Below are positions 40,094 to 49,090 of a stretch of 64,000 bases of DNA, one piece after another. Both the position numbers and the translations under genes were made by a program. The notes under the pieces are model-generated. The model ran no database searches. It was not told where the DNA came from and saw only the letters and a program-made list of their open reading frames with translations. The stretch spans positions 161,982-225,981 of the forward strand of contig NZ_BMRF01000011.1 in the NCBI RefSeq assembly GCF_014648495.1, in the 5' to 3' direction. How positions within the stretch are numbered: position 1 is the stretch's first letter; each line of letters opens with the position of its first letter. This DNA is from Actinomadura cremea (lineage in GTDB: Bacteria; Actinomycetota; Actinomycetes; Streptosporangiales; Streptosporangiaceae).

Positions 40094-43000
40094 TCACGCG
40101 TCCGGGTCGACGTCGATCGCCTTGAGCCGGACGTCGACGTGCGGGGAGCGGCGCAGCCCGTCCAGGACGGCCCGCCACTCGTCCGGCCACCCCGCCGCGC
40201 CGCCCGCCGCGCCGGCGATCCGCATCGCCAGCAGGTGGGCCACGAGGTCCCCCCGCCCGGCCAGGCGCCGGGCGGCGGGCAGCAGCCGGGGAGGCGGCAC
40301 CGGCGGCCTCCCGTACCTGGCGCCGAGGACGCCCCGCAAGCGCCATTCCGACTCCGCGAGGACCAGCGGCCGGTCCCGCAGGAGCACGGCCAGGGCGTCG
40401 AGCGCGGCGGCGAGTTCGTCCGCCGACGCCGCGCGGGCGTCGGCCAGCGGTGGGAGACCGAACGCCAGGTCCACGACCTGCGGGAGGAACAGCGGCCGGT
40501 CCCGCAGCAGCTCGATCGTCCGGCGGATCCGCGCCGCGCGCGAACCGCCGGGCGGTGCGCCCGCGTGCGGACCGCCGACCGTTGCGACGAGCGCGAGCAG
40601 CCGGCGCCTCCCGGGGCCGCCGGACTCGGCGGCGGGCAGCAGCCGGGCCAGGACGTCCAGGACCTCCGCACCGACCACCTCGGCGGCGACGAGCGGCTCC
40701 AGGATCCGCAGGTCGGCGTCCCCGGCGGGGTCCGCGGGGTCTCCCACGGTCGCGAGGAGGTCGTCGAACCCGCCCTCGTAGCAGCCCGCCCACGTCTGGA
40801 ACGCCCTCCTCCCGCGGAACCGCACGCCGGGGCCGTCCGCGGCGGCGAGCAGCAGCCGGACGAGCGCGGCGTACCGGGGCCGGACGGCGGGCGCGTACTC
40901 GTCCGGCTTCGCCTGGAAGAGGGTGCGCAGCAGCGGTTCGGAGGCGTGCGCACCGGCCGCCTCCTCGAGCGCCGCGAACGCCCGGGGGTCGTCGGGGACG
41001 CGGCGCAGGGCCGCGGCGACGGCGGCGCGCACGTCCCGGTGCAGGCCGCGGTCCCGCCACGCGCCGAGCAGGGCGTCGGCGGCGCCGGGCGGCCGCAGCC
41101 ACTCCAGGAGCCGGGCGGCCTGCTTGCGCATCGTGACCCGGGCGTCCGGCCCGGTCAGCGTCCCGGCCAGGACGGGACCGAGCGCCGACGGCGGGACCGC
41201 CGCGCAGCAGCCGGCGACGGCGGCGACCGCGTACGGGGAGCCCGTCGCGCGCGCGTGCCCGAGCAGGAGACCGAGGGCCTCGGCCGGACGGTCCGTCCGC
41301 GCCATCGCCTCCATCGCGGCCTCGGCCAGGACGGCGTCGTCCCCACCGGCCCGCGCGGCGAGAGCGTCGAGGGCCTCCGGCATGCGCCCGAGGGACGCGA
41401 CGGCCGCGATCCTGGTGTCCGCGGGAAGCGCCCCGTCGCCCGCCACGCCGTTCAGCGCCTCCCGCACCCGTTCGACCTGCGCGGGCGTCCAGCGGCCGGG
41501 GTCCTGCGGCCGCACCCGCGGCGTGCGCTCCCCGGCGCCCGGATCGCCGAGCAGGTCGGTGCGGCGGCTCGCGACGACGCGCCAGACCCGCGGCAGCCCG
41601 ATCGCCGCCGGGTCGGCGGCCAGGAGCTCCGCGGCCCGGTCCGTGCGGCGGGCCGGGTCCTCGAGCCAGGCCGCGGCGGCCCACTCGGCGAGGTCGCCGG
41701 AGCGGTCCAGGGCCCCGGCGCGCAGGTCGTCCTGGAGCTCGTCCAGGCCGAACGCCCGGCGGTCGAGGGACCACGCCAGCTCGATCGCGAGGGCGGGATC
41801 GCGCCGCTCCCGGGCCGCGCGCAGCTGCGGGCGCAGGACGTCCAGCAGGTCGCGTTCGGCCCCGCGCGGCAGGACGAGGTCGAGGTAGTGGTCGTGGTCG
41901 GCGAGCTGCTCGGTGCCGCACCGCGCGACCAGCCGGGCGTACACCCCGTACGCCCACGGCCGCAGGTCCGGCGCGTGGCCGATGGCCCGGTCGGCCAGGT
42001 CGCGCACCGCCCGCCGGGTCTGCGGCGTCGAGTCCCGGGACTCGACGGCCGCGGTCGCGAGCCCGTCGAGCGGCTCGGCGAGCGCGCCGCCCAGGAGGGC
42101 CACCGGGACGGGCGCGAGCGCCTCGAGCAGCGCCCGCCTCATCGGGTCGCGCTCGTTGCGGGTGCGTTCGGCCAGCTCCCGCACCACGCCGAGCAGGACC
42201 TCGACGTCACCGGTGCGGGCGGCGGCCCGGACCAGGAGCTCCCGGGCGAGGCCGCGCCGCTTGGGGTCCCCGGTGAGCGCGGCCTCGCGGAGCGGCCCGC
42301 TCGCCTCGGCGTACGGGAGATGCGCCGCGAGCTTCAGCGGGATGTCGGGGTCGTCCAGCCTGCTGCGGGCCGAATGCCACACCGACCCGTGCCAGTCGAG
42401 CATCCGGCGCGCCTCGGCCGCCGCGCGCTCCGGCGGCAGCCGATCGAGCAGCGGGTGGGCCCGCAGGCCGGGGAACGGGCCGCCGCGCCGCTCCACGACC
42501 GCGTCGACGAGCCCGGCCCGGCGGCCCGGCGGGAAGTGGACGAGGATCTTGGCGAGCGCGTGGGCGTCCTCCGGCAGGAACTCCCGCAGTTCCGAGTCGG
42601 ACAGGTCCCGCAGGTGCTCGTCGCGCGAGAACAGCGGGCGGCGCCGGTCTCCCGTTCCCGGAGCCGCCCGTGCCGCCCGGACGACGTCGACGGCGAACAG
42701 CCGCCGCGCGACGGGCTTCGGGAGCCGTCGCCGCACGCGCTCGCGGACGTCCCGCCGTTCGAGCAGTTCCAGCAGCCCCGCCGGATCGCGGCGCGCCAGC
42801 GGCGGGAGGCCGGCCGCGCGCAGCCGGAGCCAGTTCCATCCCGCCGCCCGCTCGTGCGCCAGTTCCAGGAACGGGCCGGGGTGGCGCTCGGCGAGGGCGC
42901 GCCAGGCGGTGACGGCGTGGTCGAGGTCGGGAAGCGACCGGGCGACCGTCCCGCCGGAGCAGGCGGGCAGCAGGGCGGCCGCCTCGCGATCGCCCCACCG

Positions 43001-43432
43001 GGACCGGACGTCCGGCAGGAGCCGGTCGGCGAGCGCCGGGCGGTCGGCGTGGCGGAGCATCCGGTAGAACGCCCGCCGCAGGTTCGCCGGGGCGTCGTCG
43101 AGGACGGCCGCCGCCGCGTCGTCGGCGACGGGAAGCGTCCGGACGGCCCGCAGCGCGGCCCGCCGCAGGCCGAGGTCGGGGCCCGCGAGGGCCCGCTCGA
43201 CGAACGGCAGGTCGCGGGCGGCCATCGCCATGTGCAGGGCGGTGCGCCGCTCGTACCGTCCGCGCGCGGACAGTTCCCCGAGGAGTTCGCCCAGTGCGGG
43301 GGTTCCGGCGAGGCGCCGGGCGTGCAGGGCCAGGGCGCGCATGCGCTCCGGGTACGGGAGGGGTTCGACGCGCGCGAGAAGCTCGGCGGCGCGTTCTTCG
43401 GCCGGTTCCGCGACCGGCTCGGCGGGGCTCAA
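40094..43432 (-). CDS. Very large HEAT/ARM-like helical repeat protein
   Basis: About 1,112 residues without signal peptide or membrane segment. Almost the whole chain is made of antiparallel alpha-helical pairs of 30-40 residues rich in Ala, Leu, Arg and Asp (for example RRAALRAVRTLPVADDAAAA, RVTMRKQAARLLEWL, HRDVRAAVAAALRRVPDD). This is typical of HEAT-like repeats that build a curved binding scaffold. No catalytic motif is recognisable. The start is uncertain: TTG 43432 is used, and the open frame runs further upstream across the divergent aldo/keto reductase promoter. Its function is unknown; a protein-protein platform is a reasonable inference. Confidence 0.8.
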   Translation of the reverse strand: MSPAEPVAEPAEERAAELLARVEPLPYPERMRALALHARRLAGTPALGELLGELSARGRYERRTALHMAMAARDLPFVERALAGPDLGLRRAALRAVRTLPVADDAAAAVLDDAPANLRRAFYRMLRHADRPALADRLLPDVRSRWGDREAAALLPACSGGTVARSLPDLDHAVTAWRALAERHPGPFLELAHERAAGWNWLRLRAAGLPPLARRDPAGLLELLERRDVRERVRRRLPKPVARRLFAVDVVRAARAAPGTGDRRRPLFSRDEHLRDLSDSELREFLPEDAHALAKILVHFPPGRRAGLVDAVVERRGGPFPGLRAHPLLDRLPPERAAAEARRMLDWHGSVWHSARSRLDDPDIPLKLAAHLPYAEASGPLREAALTGDPKRRGLARELLVRAAARTGDVEVLLGVVRELAERTRNERDPMRRALLEALAPVPVALLGGALAEPLDGLATAAVESRDSTPQTRRAVRDLADRAIGHAPDLRPWAYGVYARLVARCGTEQLADHDHYLDLVLPRGAERDLLDVLRPQLRAARERRDPALAIELAWSLDRRAFGLDELQDDLRAGALDRSGDLAEWAAAAWLEDPARRTDRAAELLAADPAAIGLPRVWRVVASRRTDLLGDPGAGERTPRVRPQDPGRWTPAQVERVREALNGVAGDGALPADTRIAAVASLGRMPEALDALAARAGGDDAVLAEAAMEAMARTDRPAEALGLLLGHARATGSPYAVAAVAGCCAAVPPSALGPVLAGTLTGPDARVTMRKQAARLLEWLRPPGAADALLGAWRDRGLHRDVRAAVAAALRRVPDDPRAFAALEEAAGAHASEPLLRTLFQAKPDEYAPAVRPRYAALVRLLLAAADGPGVRFRGRRAFQTWAGCYEGGFDDLLATVGDPADPAGDADLRILEPLVAAEVVGAEVLDVLARLLPAAESGGPGRRRLLALVATVGGPHAGAPPGGSRAARIRRTIELLRDRPLFLPQVVDLAFGLPPLADARAASADELAAALDALAVLLRDRPLVLAESEWRLRGVLGARYGRPPVPPPRLLPAARRLAGRGDLVAHLLAMRIAGAAGGAAGWPDEWRAVLDGLRRSPHVDVRLKAIDVDPDA

Positions 43433-43531
43433 CGGCCCGGGCGGAGTCCGCCCTTCCTGATCGTCATGGGCCCGATCATGGACGATGCGGCGCGGCTTCG
43501 GCAAGTCCGGGGCGCTGACACAATCGTGACC

Positions 43532-44557
43532 ATGACATATGTGGCCGCCGACGACCGATACGAGCAGATCCCCTACCGGCGTTGCGGGCGGAGCGGGCTG
43601 CGGCTCCCGGCGATCTCGCTCGGGCTGTGGCACAACTTCGGCGACGACCGTCCGGTCGACGTGCAGCGGGCGATCCTGCGCCGCGCGTTCGACCTCGGGG
43701 TGACGCACTTCGACCTGGCGAACAACTACGGGCCGCCCTACGGCTCCGCGGAGACCAACTTCGGCCGGATCCTGCGCGAGGACCTCGCCCCGTACCGCGA
43801 CGAGATGATCATCTCGACCAAGGCCGGGTACGACATGTGGCCCGGCCCGTACGGCGAGTGGGGGTCGCGCAAGTACCTGCTCGCCAGCCTCGACCAGTCG
43901 CTGCGCCGGATGGGCGTCGACTACGTCGACATCTTCTACAGCCACCGGTTCGACCCCGAGACGCCGCTCGAGGAGACGATGGGCGCGCTGGACCGGGCCG
44001 TCCGGTCGGGGAAGGCCCTGTACGCGGGCATCTCGTCGTACTCGCCGGAACGGACGGCGGAGGCCGCCGCGATCCTGCGGGAGATGGGCACGCCGCTGCT
44101 GATCCACCAGCCGTCGTACTCGATGCTGAACCGGTGGATCGAGGGCGGGCTGCTCGACGCCCTGGAGGCGGAGGGCGCCGGCTGCATCGCGTTCTCGCCG
44201 CTGGCGCAGGGGATGCTGACCGGCAAGTACCTCGACGGCGTCCCGGCGGGGTCGCGGGCGAGCCGGGGCACCTCGTTCTCTGCGGACCTGCTGACGGAGG
44301 AGAACCTGCGGCACGTCCGGACGCTGCACGAGATCGCCGCCGGGCGGGGGCAGACCCTCGCGCAGATGGCCCTCTCCTGGTCGCTGCGGGACGGGCGGGT
44401 CACCTCGGCGCTGATCGGCGCGAGCAGCGTCGCGCAGCTCGAGGAGAACCTCGCCGCCCTGGACCGGCTGGACTTCACCGCCGACGAGCTGGCGGCCATC
44501 GACCGGGACGCGGTGGAGGCGGGCATCAACATCTGGGCGGCGTCCAGCTCCGGGTGA
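43532..44557 (+). CDS. Aldo/keto reductase (YghZ/Kv-beta type)
   Basis: A 341-residue NADPH-dependent oxidoreductase. The catalytic tetrad is visible as Asp and Tyr in FDLANNYGPP, Lys in ISTKAGYDMW and His in FYSHRFDP. The sequence GEWGSRKYLLASLDQSLRRM is typical of the YghZ/Gpr group, which reduces glyceraldehyde 3-phosphate and methylglyoxal. ATG 43532 has little Shine-Dalgarno, so a leaderless or weakly translated mRNA is possible. It is divergent from the HEAT-like gene. Confidence 0.95.
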   Translation: MTYVAADDRYEQIPYRRCGRSGLRLPAISLGLWHNFGDDRPVDVQRAILRRAFDLGVTHFDLANNYGPPYGSAETNFGRILREDLAPYRDEMIISTKAGYDMWPGPYGEWGSRKYLLASLDQSLRRMGVDYVDIFYSHRFDPETPLEETMGALDRAVRSGKALYAGISSYSPERTAEAAAILREMGTPLLIHQPSYSMLNRWIEGGLLDALEAEGAGCIAFSPLAQGMLTGKYLDGVPAGSRASRGTSFSADLLTEENLRHVRTLHEIAAGRGQTLAQMALSWSLRDGRVTSALIGASSVAQLEENLAALDRLDFTADELAAIDRDAVEAGINIWAASSSG

Positions 44558-44560
44558 CCC

Positions 44561-44602
44561 CGTGCCGGACGGCTCGTGCCGGACGGCCTGCACCGGACGG
44601 CT
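44561..44602. repeat. Three tandem 14-bp imperfect repeats
   Basis: CGTGCCGGACGGCT, CGTGCCGGACGGCC and TGCACCGGACGGCT follow each other directly, starting 4 nt after the aldo/keto reductase stop. Differences are 1 base between copies 1 and 2, and 3 between copies 1 and 3. They could pair into a small hairpin only poorly, so replication slippage is the simplest origin. Confidence 0.75.
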
Positions 44603-44659
44603 CCGCCGGGACGCGGCGAACGTGCGATTTGTCCCGTTCCAGGCGGGCACGGGGTCCGC

Positions 44660-45112
44660 ATGGAGGAGATGACTCTGCGCAGCGAAGCGTTCAATGACCA
44701 CACGATCATCCCGTCGGAGTACTCGCACGACAGCGGCGACATGTCCCCGCCGCTGGAGTGGTCGGAGGCCCCCGAGGAGGTGGTGGAGCTCGCGCTGGCC
44801 TGCGAGGACCCGGACGCCCCCACCGGCACGTTCGCGCACTGGCTCGTGGCGGGGATCGACCCGGTGACCACCGGCCTGGACCCGGGCGAGCAGCCGACGG
44901 GCGCGGTCCTCGGCCGCAACGACTACGGCGCCGAGGGGTACGGCGGGCCCAAGCCGCCGGCCGGCGACGACCCGCACCGGTACTTCTTCCGGCTGTACGG
45001 GCTGGCCGAGCCGTCCGGGCTCGGCACCGGCTTCACCGCGGAGGACCTGCGCGACGCGATGCAGGACAAGATCGTGGCGTCGGGGACGCTCGTCGGCACG
45101 TTCGCGCGGTAG
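44660..45112 (+). CDS. YbhB/YbcL-type PEBP (Raf kinase inhibitor-like) protein
   Basis: A 150-residue phosphatidylethanolamine-binding-protein fold. DMSPPLEWSEAP, ALACEDPDAPTGTFAHWLV and YGGPKPPAGDDPHRYFFRLYGL are the conserved ligand-pocket motifs (DPDAP and GxxxPPxGxxHRY). Bacterial members have no settled function. ATG 44660 (MEEMTLRS) is used; ATG 44669 lies only 2 nt after GGAGG and is less likely. It is 2 nt upstream of a small membrane protein gene and probably cotranscribed with it. Confidence 0.93.
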   Translation: MEEMTLRSEAFNDHTIIPSEYSHDSGDMSPPLEWSEAPEEVVELALACEDPDAPTGTFAHWLVAGIDPVTTGLDPGEQPTGAVLGRNDYGAEGYGGPKPPAGDDPHRYFFRLYGLAEPSGLGTGFTAEDLRDAMQDKIVASGTLVGTFAR

Positions 45113-45114
45113 CC

Positions 45115-45396
45115 GTGGGCGGCACCGGCGGGACCGGCGGGACCGGCCCGCATCGCCCGGGGCGCCGCGACCGGCGGCCCGGCACCGAGCCGCTCACCGC
45201 CCGCAGCCCGCTGCGGCTGCGGGCGGTGCTGTCGGCGATCGCGCTGGTCGCGGCGGCCGCCGCCGCGATCGCCTTCGCGGTGAACGCCGCCGCGGGCGGG
45301 GGCGACGGGTCCTGGACGGCGGCCGGGCTGTGCGCGGCCGTCGCCGTCGTCGCCGCGATCGACCTCGTGGTCATCGCGCGCCGCGCCCGCACCTGA
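45115..45396 (+). CDS. Small two-helix membrane protein (DUF6343-like)
   Basis: 93 residues. The N-terminal 30 are Gly/Arg-rich and cytoplasmic in appearance, followed by GTEPLTARSPLRLRAVLS, which resembles the conserved box of DUF6343 proteins. Two hydrophobic helices follow (about 43-62 and 70-88), with a Gly-rich turn between. GTG 45115 starts 2 nt after the PEBP stop. The function is unknown. Confidence 0.65.
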   Translation: MGGTGGTGGTGPHRPGRRDRRPGTEPLTARSPLRLRAVLSAIALVAAAAAAIAFAVNAAAGGGDGSWTAAGLCAAVAVVAAIDLVVIARRART

Positions 45397-45439
45397 CCCG
45401 TCCCGTCCGGACGGCGTGGACCGCCGCGGCGGCCGGGGC

Positions 45440-46318
45440 TCAGGCGCCTTCGAGGCGGGTGCGGTCGGCCTCGACCTCGGGCGGGAGGGAGCGGCGGTCG
45501 CGCAGCACGCGCGGAAGGAGCCGGACGGCGGCGGCGAGCCCGGCCCGGCCGTCCGGGGTGCGCAGCGCGGACGCGGCGGTGCGGGCCAGCACCGGCAGCG
45601 GGCGCCGCAGCCACATCGTCAGGAGCCGGTTGCGGATCTCCCGGCGGCGGCGCCCGGACGGGTCGCGGCCCGTCCGGGACGGGTGGTGGTGGACGACGAG
45701 CTCGGGGACGTACGCCAGACCCCGGCCCGCGGCGGCCAGATCGAGGGCGAGCAGCTCCTCCTCGCCCGCGAAGTGCAGGACGTCCGAGAAGCCGCCGGCG
45801 TCGAGGAACGCGTCCCGCCGCACGATGGCCGAGCAGGCCAGGAAGCCGAGGATCGCCGGTCCCGGGAACCCGTCCGGGCGGCCGAGGGGCGCGGCGGCCA
45901 TCGCGTCCGACACCGGATCGGTCCGCTCCTCCGCGCCGACGAGCACGCGCGCGGCGAGCAGGGCGGTGCGGGGATGCGCGTCGAGGATCTCGACGGCCCG
46001 CGCGAGGGCGCCGGGAGCCCACCAGGAGTCGTCGTCGGCGAACGCGACGTAGCGGGTGCGGGCCTCGGCGGCACCGGCGTTGCGGGCGGCGGCGCCGAGG
46101 TTCCCCGGCAGCCGCAGCACGCGGGCGCCGGCGGCCGCGGCGACCTCGGCGGTGCCGTCGGTCGATCCGTTGTCGGCGACGATCACCGGGGCGGCGTGCC
46201 GGCCGAGGCTGCGGCGCAGCTCCGGGGCGCGGTCGCGGGTCGCGACGACGATCGTGACCTCGGACGTCTCGGGCGTCCGCGGGCGGACGGCGCCGGTTCC
46301 GGAGCGGGTGTCGGTCAT
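45440..46318 (-). CDS. Family 2 glycosyltransferase
   Basis: A 292-residue GT-A fold glycosyltransferase. VTIVVATRDRAPEL begins the fold, VADNGSTDGT is the nucleotide-binding loop, and FADDDSWWAPGAL is the DxD-like metal motif. Together with GEEELLALDL (catalytic ED-type position) these support an active enzyme. No membrane helices are evident. It is a close paralogue of the gene at 46341: both end in an LRRPLP-type helix and an RRSLPPEVE/RRPLPPDVE tail. The two form an operon pointing away from the heptose genes. Confidence 0.93.
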   Translation of the reverse strand: MTDTRSGTGAVRPRTPETSEVTIVVATRDRAPELRRSLGRHAAPVIVADNGSTDGTAEVAAAAGARVLRLPGNLGAAARNAGAAEARTRYVAFADDDSWWAPGALARAVEILDAHPRTALLAARVLVGAEERTDPVSDAMAAAPLGRPDGFPGPAILGFLACSAIVRRDAFLDAGGFSDVLHFAGEEELLALDLAAAGRGLAYVPELVVHHHPSRTGRDPSGRRRREIRNRLLTMWLRRPLPVLARTAASALRTPDGRAGLAAAVRLLPRVLRDRRSLPPEVEADRTRLEGA

Positions 46319-46340
46319 CTGGCGGTTCCCTTCGTGCGGG

Positions 46341-47228
46341 TCAGCTCACGTAGCGGCGGGCCCTGGACGTCCGCTGGGACGCCTCCAGGGTGCGCAGGCG
46401 GTCCTCGACGTCGGGGGGCAGCGGGCGGCGCTCCCGGGCGACCCAGCCGAGCCCGGCCGCGGCCTCGGCCAGGGCGGCGGCGGTGACGCGGTCGCGGGGC
46501 AGCGTGCGCAGCAGCCCGGCGGTGCGGCGGGCGGCCGCGGGCAGCGGGCGCCGCAGCCAGGTGAACCACAGCGTGTTGCGGATGCCGTGGCGGCGGCGCA
46601 GGTGCGCCTCCCGCAGCCTGGACGGCGCGTGGTGCACGACGACGTCCTCGGCGTAGCACAGGTGCCAGCCGAGGGTCATCAGGTCGGCGCTGAGCAGCTC
46701 CTCCTCGCCGCCCAGCCACAGCCGGGGCGAGAAGCCGCCGGCCTCCCGGAACGCCTCGGCGCGGACCATCGACGCGCCCGCCAGGAACGAGCCGAGCGCG
46801 GGGCCGGGCAGCCAGCCGGGGCCGGGGACGGGCGAGTCCCGCAACTCGGGGACGATCGGGTCCTCGCGCCCGCCGGGCTCCACCAGGATGCGGCCGGTGA
46901 CGACCGCGAGCCGCGGATGGGCGTCCAGCAGCGCCGCAGCGCGGCCCGGCGCCTCCGGCTCCCACCAGGTGTCGTCGTCGCAGAAAGCCGCGTACGGGGT
47001 GCGCACGTGATCGATCGCCAGGTTGCGCCCGACGGCGCCGAGATTCTCTGAAGATCGAATCAGCCGCACCTCGGGGAATTCCGTTTCGACCGCGTCCGGG
47101 GTGCCGTCGCCGGAGGCGTTGTCGACGACGATGACGGGCGGGCCGTCCGGCAGGTCCCGCAGGCGGGCGAGGACGGCCAGCAGCGAGTCCCGCCGGTCCC
47201 GCGTGATGACGACGACGGTGTAGCGCAT
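46341..47228 (-). CDS. Family 2 glycosyltransferase (paralogue of 45440-46318)
   Basis: A 295-residue GT2 enzyme with YTVVVITRDRRDSL, VVDNASGDGTPDAV, FCDDDTWWEPEA (DxD region) and GGEEELLSADL. It is divergent from the carbamoyltransferase gene across 224 nt. Only 22 nt separate it from its downstream paralogue, indicating tandem duplication followed by specialisation. The sugar donor is unknown; the genomic setting suggests assembly of the same glycan as the genes to the right. Confidence 0.93.
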   Translation of the reverse strand: MRYTVVVITRDRRDSLLAVLARLRDLPDGPPVIVVDNASGDGTPDAVETEFPEVRLIRSSENLGAVGRNLAIDHVRTPYAAFCDDDTWWEPEAPGRAAALLDAHPRLAVVTGRILVEPGGREDPIVPELRDSPVPGPGWLPGPALGSFLAGASMVRAEAFREAGGFSPRLWLGGEEELLSADLMTLGWHLCYAEDVVVHHAPSRLREAHLRRRHGIRNTLWFTWLRRPLPAAARRTAGLLRTLPRDRVTAAALAEAAAGLGWVARERRPLPPDVEDRLRTLEASQRTSRARRYVS

Positions 47229-47452
47229 GGATCGGCGCTACCCCGGCCGCGGCCCGCCATGCGCCCCCCACGTGGCCGATCGCCCCGGCCGCGGCAGTTC
47301 TCTCAGCAGCGGCTTTTCACCACTTCAGCGTTTAGCCCCCCAGTTCTCGGCAATGCCCCGAATTACCTATAGGGGATTTCCGCTCCCCACCCGGTGTCTA
47401 TGACGCAGACATCGCCATTCCACATCGACCGTGCACCGAACGGGGCTTTGTC

Positions 47453-49090
47453 ATGCGTGTGCTCGGAATCAATGCGATCTTTCATGATCCGGCCGCCGCG
47501 CTGGTGATCGACGGGCGGGTGGTGGCGGCGACCGAGGAAGAGCGCCTCAGCCGCCGTAAACACGGAAAGCGGCCGGTTCCCTTCTCCGGCTGGGAACTGC
47601 CGGAGAAGGCGGCCCGGTGGTGCCTCGACGAGGCCGGGCTGGAACCCGGCGATCTGGACGCCGTCGCCTATTCCTACGATCCGCGGCTGGTCGAGCCGGG
47701 ACTCGACGGGCACGACGTGAGCTGGGAGCGGCTGCGCACGCTGTACGCGCGGCGGGCGCCGAACTTCCTCGCCACCGCGCTGCCGGGGCTCGACCCCGGG
47801 ATCGTCCGGTTCGTCCCGCACCACGTGGCGCACGCGGCGTCGGCGGCGCTCGCCGCGCCCGGCCCCGGCGAGGGCGACGTGCTCGTCCTGGACGGCCGCG
47901 GCGAGTCGCACTCGCACCTGGCCGGGACGTACGCGGACGGCGCCCTGACGACCCTGCACGCGCAGCGGCTGCCGCACTCGCTCGGATTGATGTACGAGGA
48001 TTTGACCGAGCACCTGGGCTTCCTGCGCTCCAGCGACGAGTACAAGGTGATGGCCCTGGCCTCCTACGGGGAGCCCCGTTTCCTCAACGAACTCCGCGAG
48101 CACGTGGGCGCCACCGGCGACGGCGGCTTCAGGGTCTCGCCGCTCGACTGGGGGTCGCTGGCGAAGGCCCGCGCCCCGGACGCCGAGTGGACCCGCGACC
48201 ACGCGGACCTCAGCGCGAGCGTCCAGGCCCGCCTCGAGGAGGTGCTGCTCGACCTCGCGGGCTGGCTGCACGGCCGCACCGGGTCCGGCCGCCTCATGCT
48301 GGCCGGCGGCGTCGCGCTCAACTGCGTCGCCAACTCCCGCCTCGCCGAGGCCGGTCCCTACGACGAGGTCTGGGTGCAGCCCGCCGCGGGCGACGCGGGC
48401 ACGGCGCTCGGCGCGGCCCTGCACCTGGCGCGCTCGTCCGGCGACGAGATCGAGGCGATGCCGGGCGCCGACCTCGGCCGCGGCTGGGACGACGACGAGA
48501 TCGCCGCCCGCCTCGACGTCGCCGAGATCCCCTACGAGCGTCCCGCGGACCTGGCCGCGACCGTCGCCGAGGCCCTCGCGCACGACCAGGTCGTCGCGTG
48601 GTTCCAGGGCCGTTCGGAGTTCGGCCCGCGCGCGCTCGGGCACCGCTCGCTGCTGGCCCACCCGGGACGCGCCGCGAACGTCGAGCGGCTCAACGACGTG
48701 AAGGGCCGCGAGCAGTTCCGGCCGATCGCGCCGATGGTGTCCCTCGACCGGGCGTCCGAGATCTTCGAGGGGCCGATCCCCAGCCCGTACATGCTGTTCG
48801 TGCACCGGGTGCGCCCGGAGTGGCGCGAGCGGATCCCCGCGGTCGTCCACGTGGACGGCACCGCCCGCGTCCAGACGGTCGCGGACGCCGACGAACCGCT
48901 CGTCGCCCGGATGCTGCGCGAGTTCGACCGCCGCACGGGCGTCCCCGTCGTGATCAACACGAGCCTCAACACCGCCGGGCGCCCGATGGCCGACGACCCG
49001 CGGGACGCCCTGGAGTGCTTCGGGTCCGCACCGGTGGACCTGCTGGCCATCGGCCCGTTCGTGGTGCGGCGCCGGGAGGTGCACGCCTGA
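47453..49090 (+). CDS. NodU/CmcH-family carbamoyltransferase
   Basis: A 545-residue enzyme that transfers a carbamoyl group from carbamoyl phosphate, via carbamoyl-AMP, to a hydroxyl group. The N-terminal Kae1-like domain has VLGINAIFHDPAAAL, VPHHVAHAASAAL, LMLAGGVALNCVANS and DAGTALGAALH. The C-terminal YrdC-like part shows FQGRSEFGPRALGHRSLLA and NTSLNTAGRPM. Family members decorate Nod factors, cephamycins and sugars of antibiotics. Here the acceptor is probably a sugar of the neighbouring glycan. It is first in a run of overlapping genes, with its stop TGA overlapping the next ATG. Confidence 0.96.
   Translation: MRVLGINAIFHDPAAALVIDGRVVAATEEERLSRRKHGKRPVPFSGWELPEKAARWCLDEAGLEPGDLDAVAYSYDPRLVEPGLDGHDVSWERLRTLYARRAPNFLATALPGLDPGIVRFVPHHVAHAASAALAAPGPGEGDVLVLDGRGESHSHLAGTYADGALTTLHAQRLPHSLGLMYEDLTEHLGFLRSSDEYKVMALASYGEPRFLNELREHVGATGDGGFRVSPLDWGSLAKARAPDAEWTRDHADLSASVQARLEEVLLDLAGWLHGRTGSGRLMLAGGVALNCVANSRLAEAGPYDEVWVQPAAGDAGTALGAALHLARSSGDEIEAMPGADLGRGWDDDEIAARLDVAEIPYERPADLAATVAEALAHDQVVAWFQGRSEFGPRALGHRSLLAHPGRAANVERLNDVKGREQFRPIAPMVSLDRASEIFEGPIPSPYMLFVHRVRPEWRERIPAVVHVDGTARVQTVADADEPLVARMLREFDRRTGVPVVINTSLNTAGRPMADDPRDALECFGSAPVDLLAIGPFVVRRREVHA

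Noticed and set aside
38504-43531. Long plus-strand open frame antisense to the HEAT-like gene and in another frame of the dehydrogenase
   Set aside because: Composition is that of a high-GC shadow frame. The real genes are the succinate-semialdehyde dehydrogenase, the HEAT-like protein and, at its end, the aldo/keto reductase.
43433-44977. N-terminal extension of the HEAT-like frame across the divergent aldo/keto reductase and PEBP genes
   Set aside because: The extension is antisense to well-supported genes and has no repeat pattern; the protein most likely starts near 43432.
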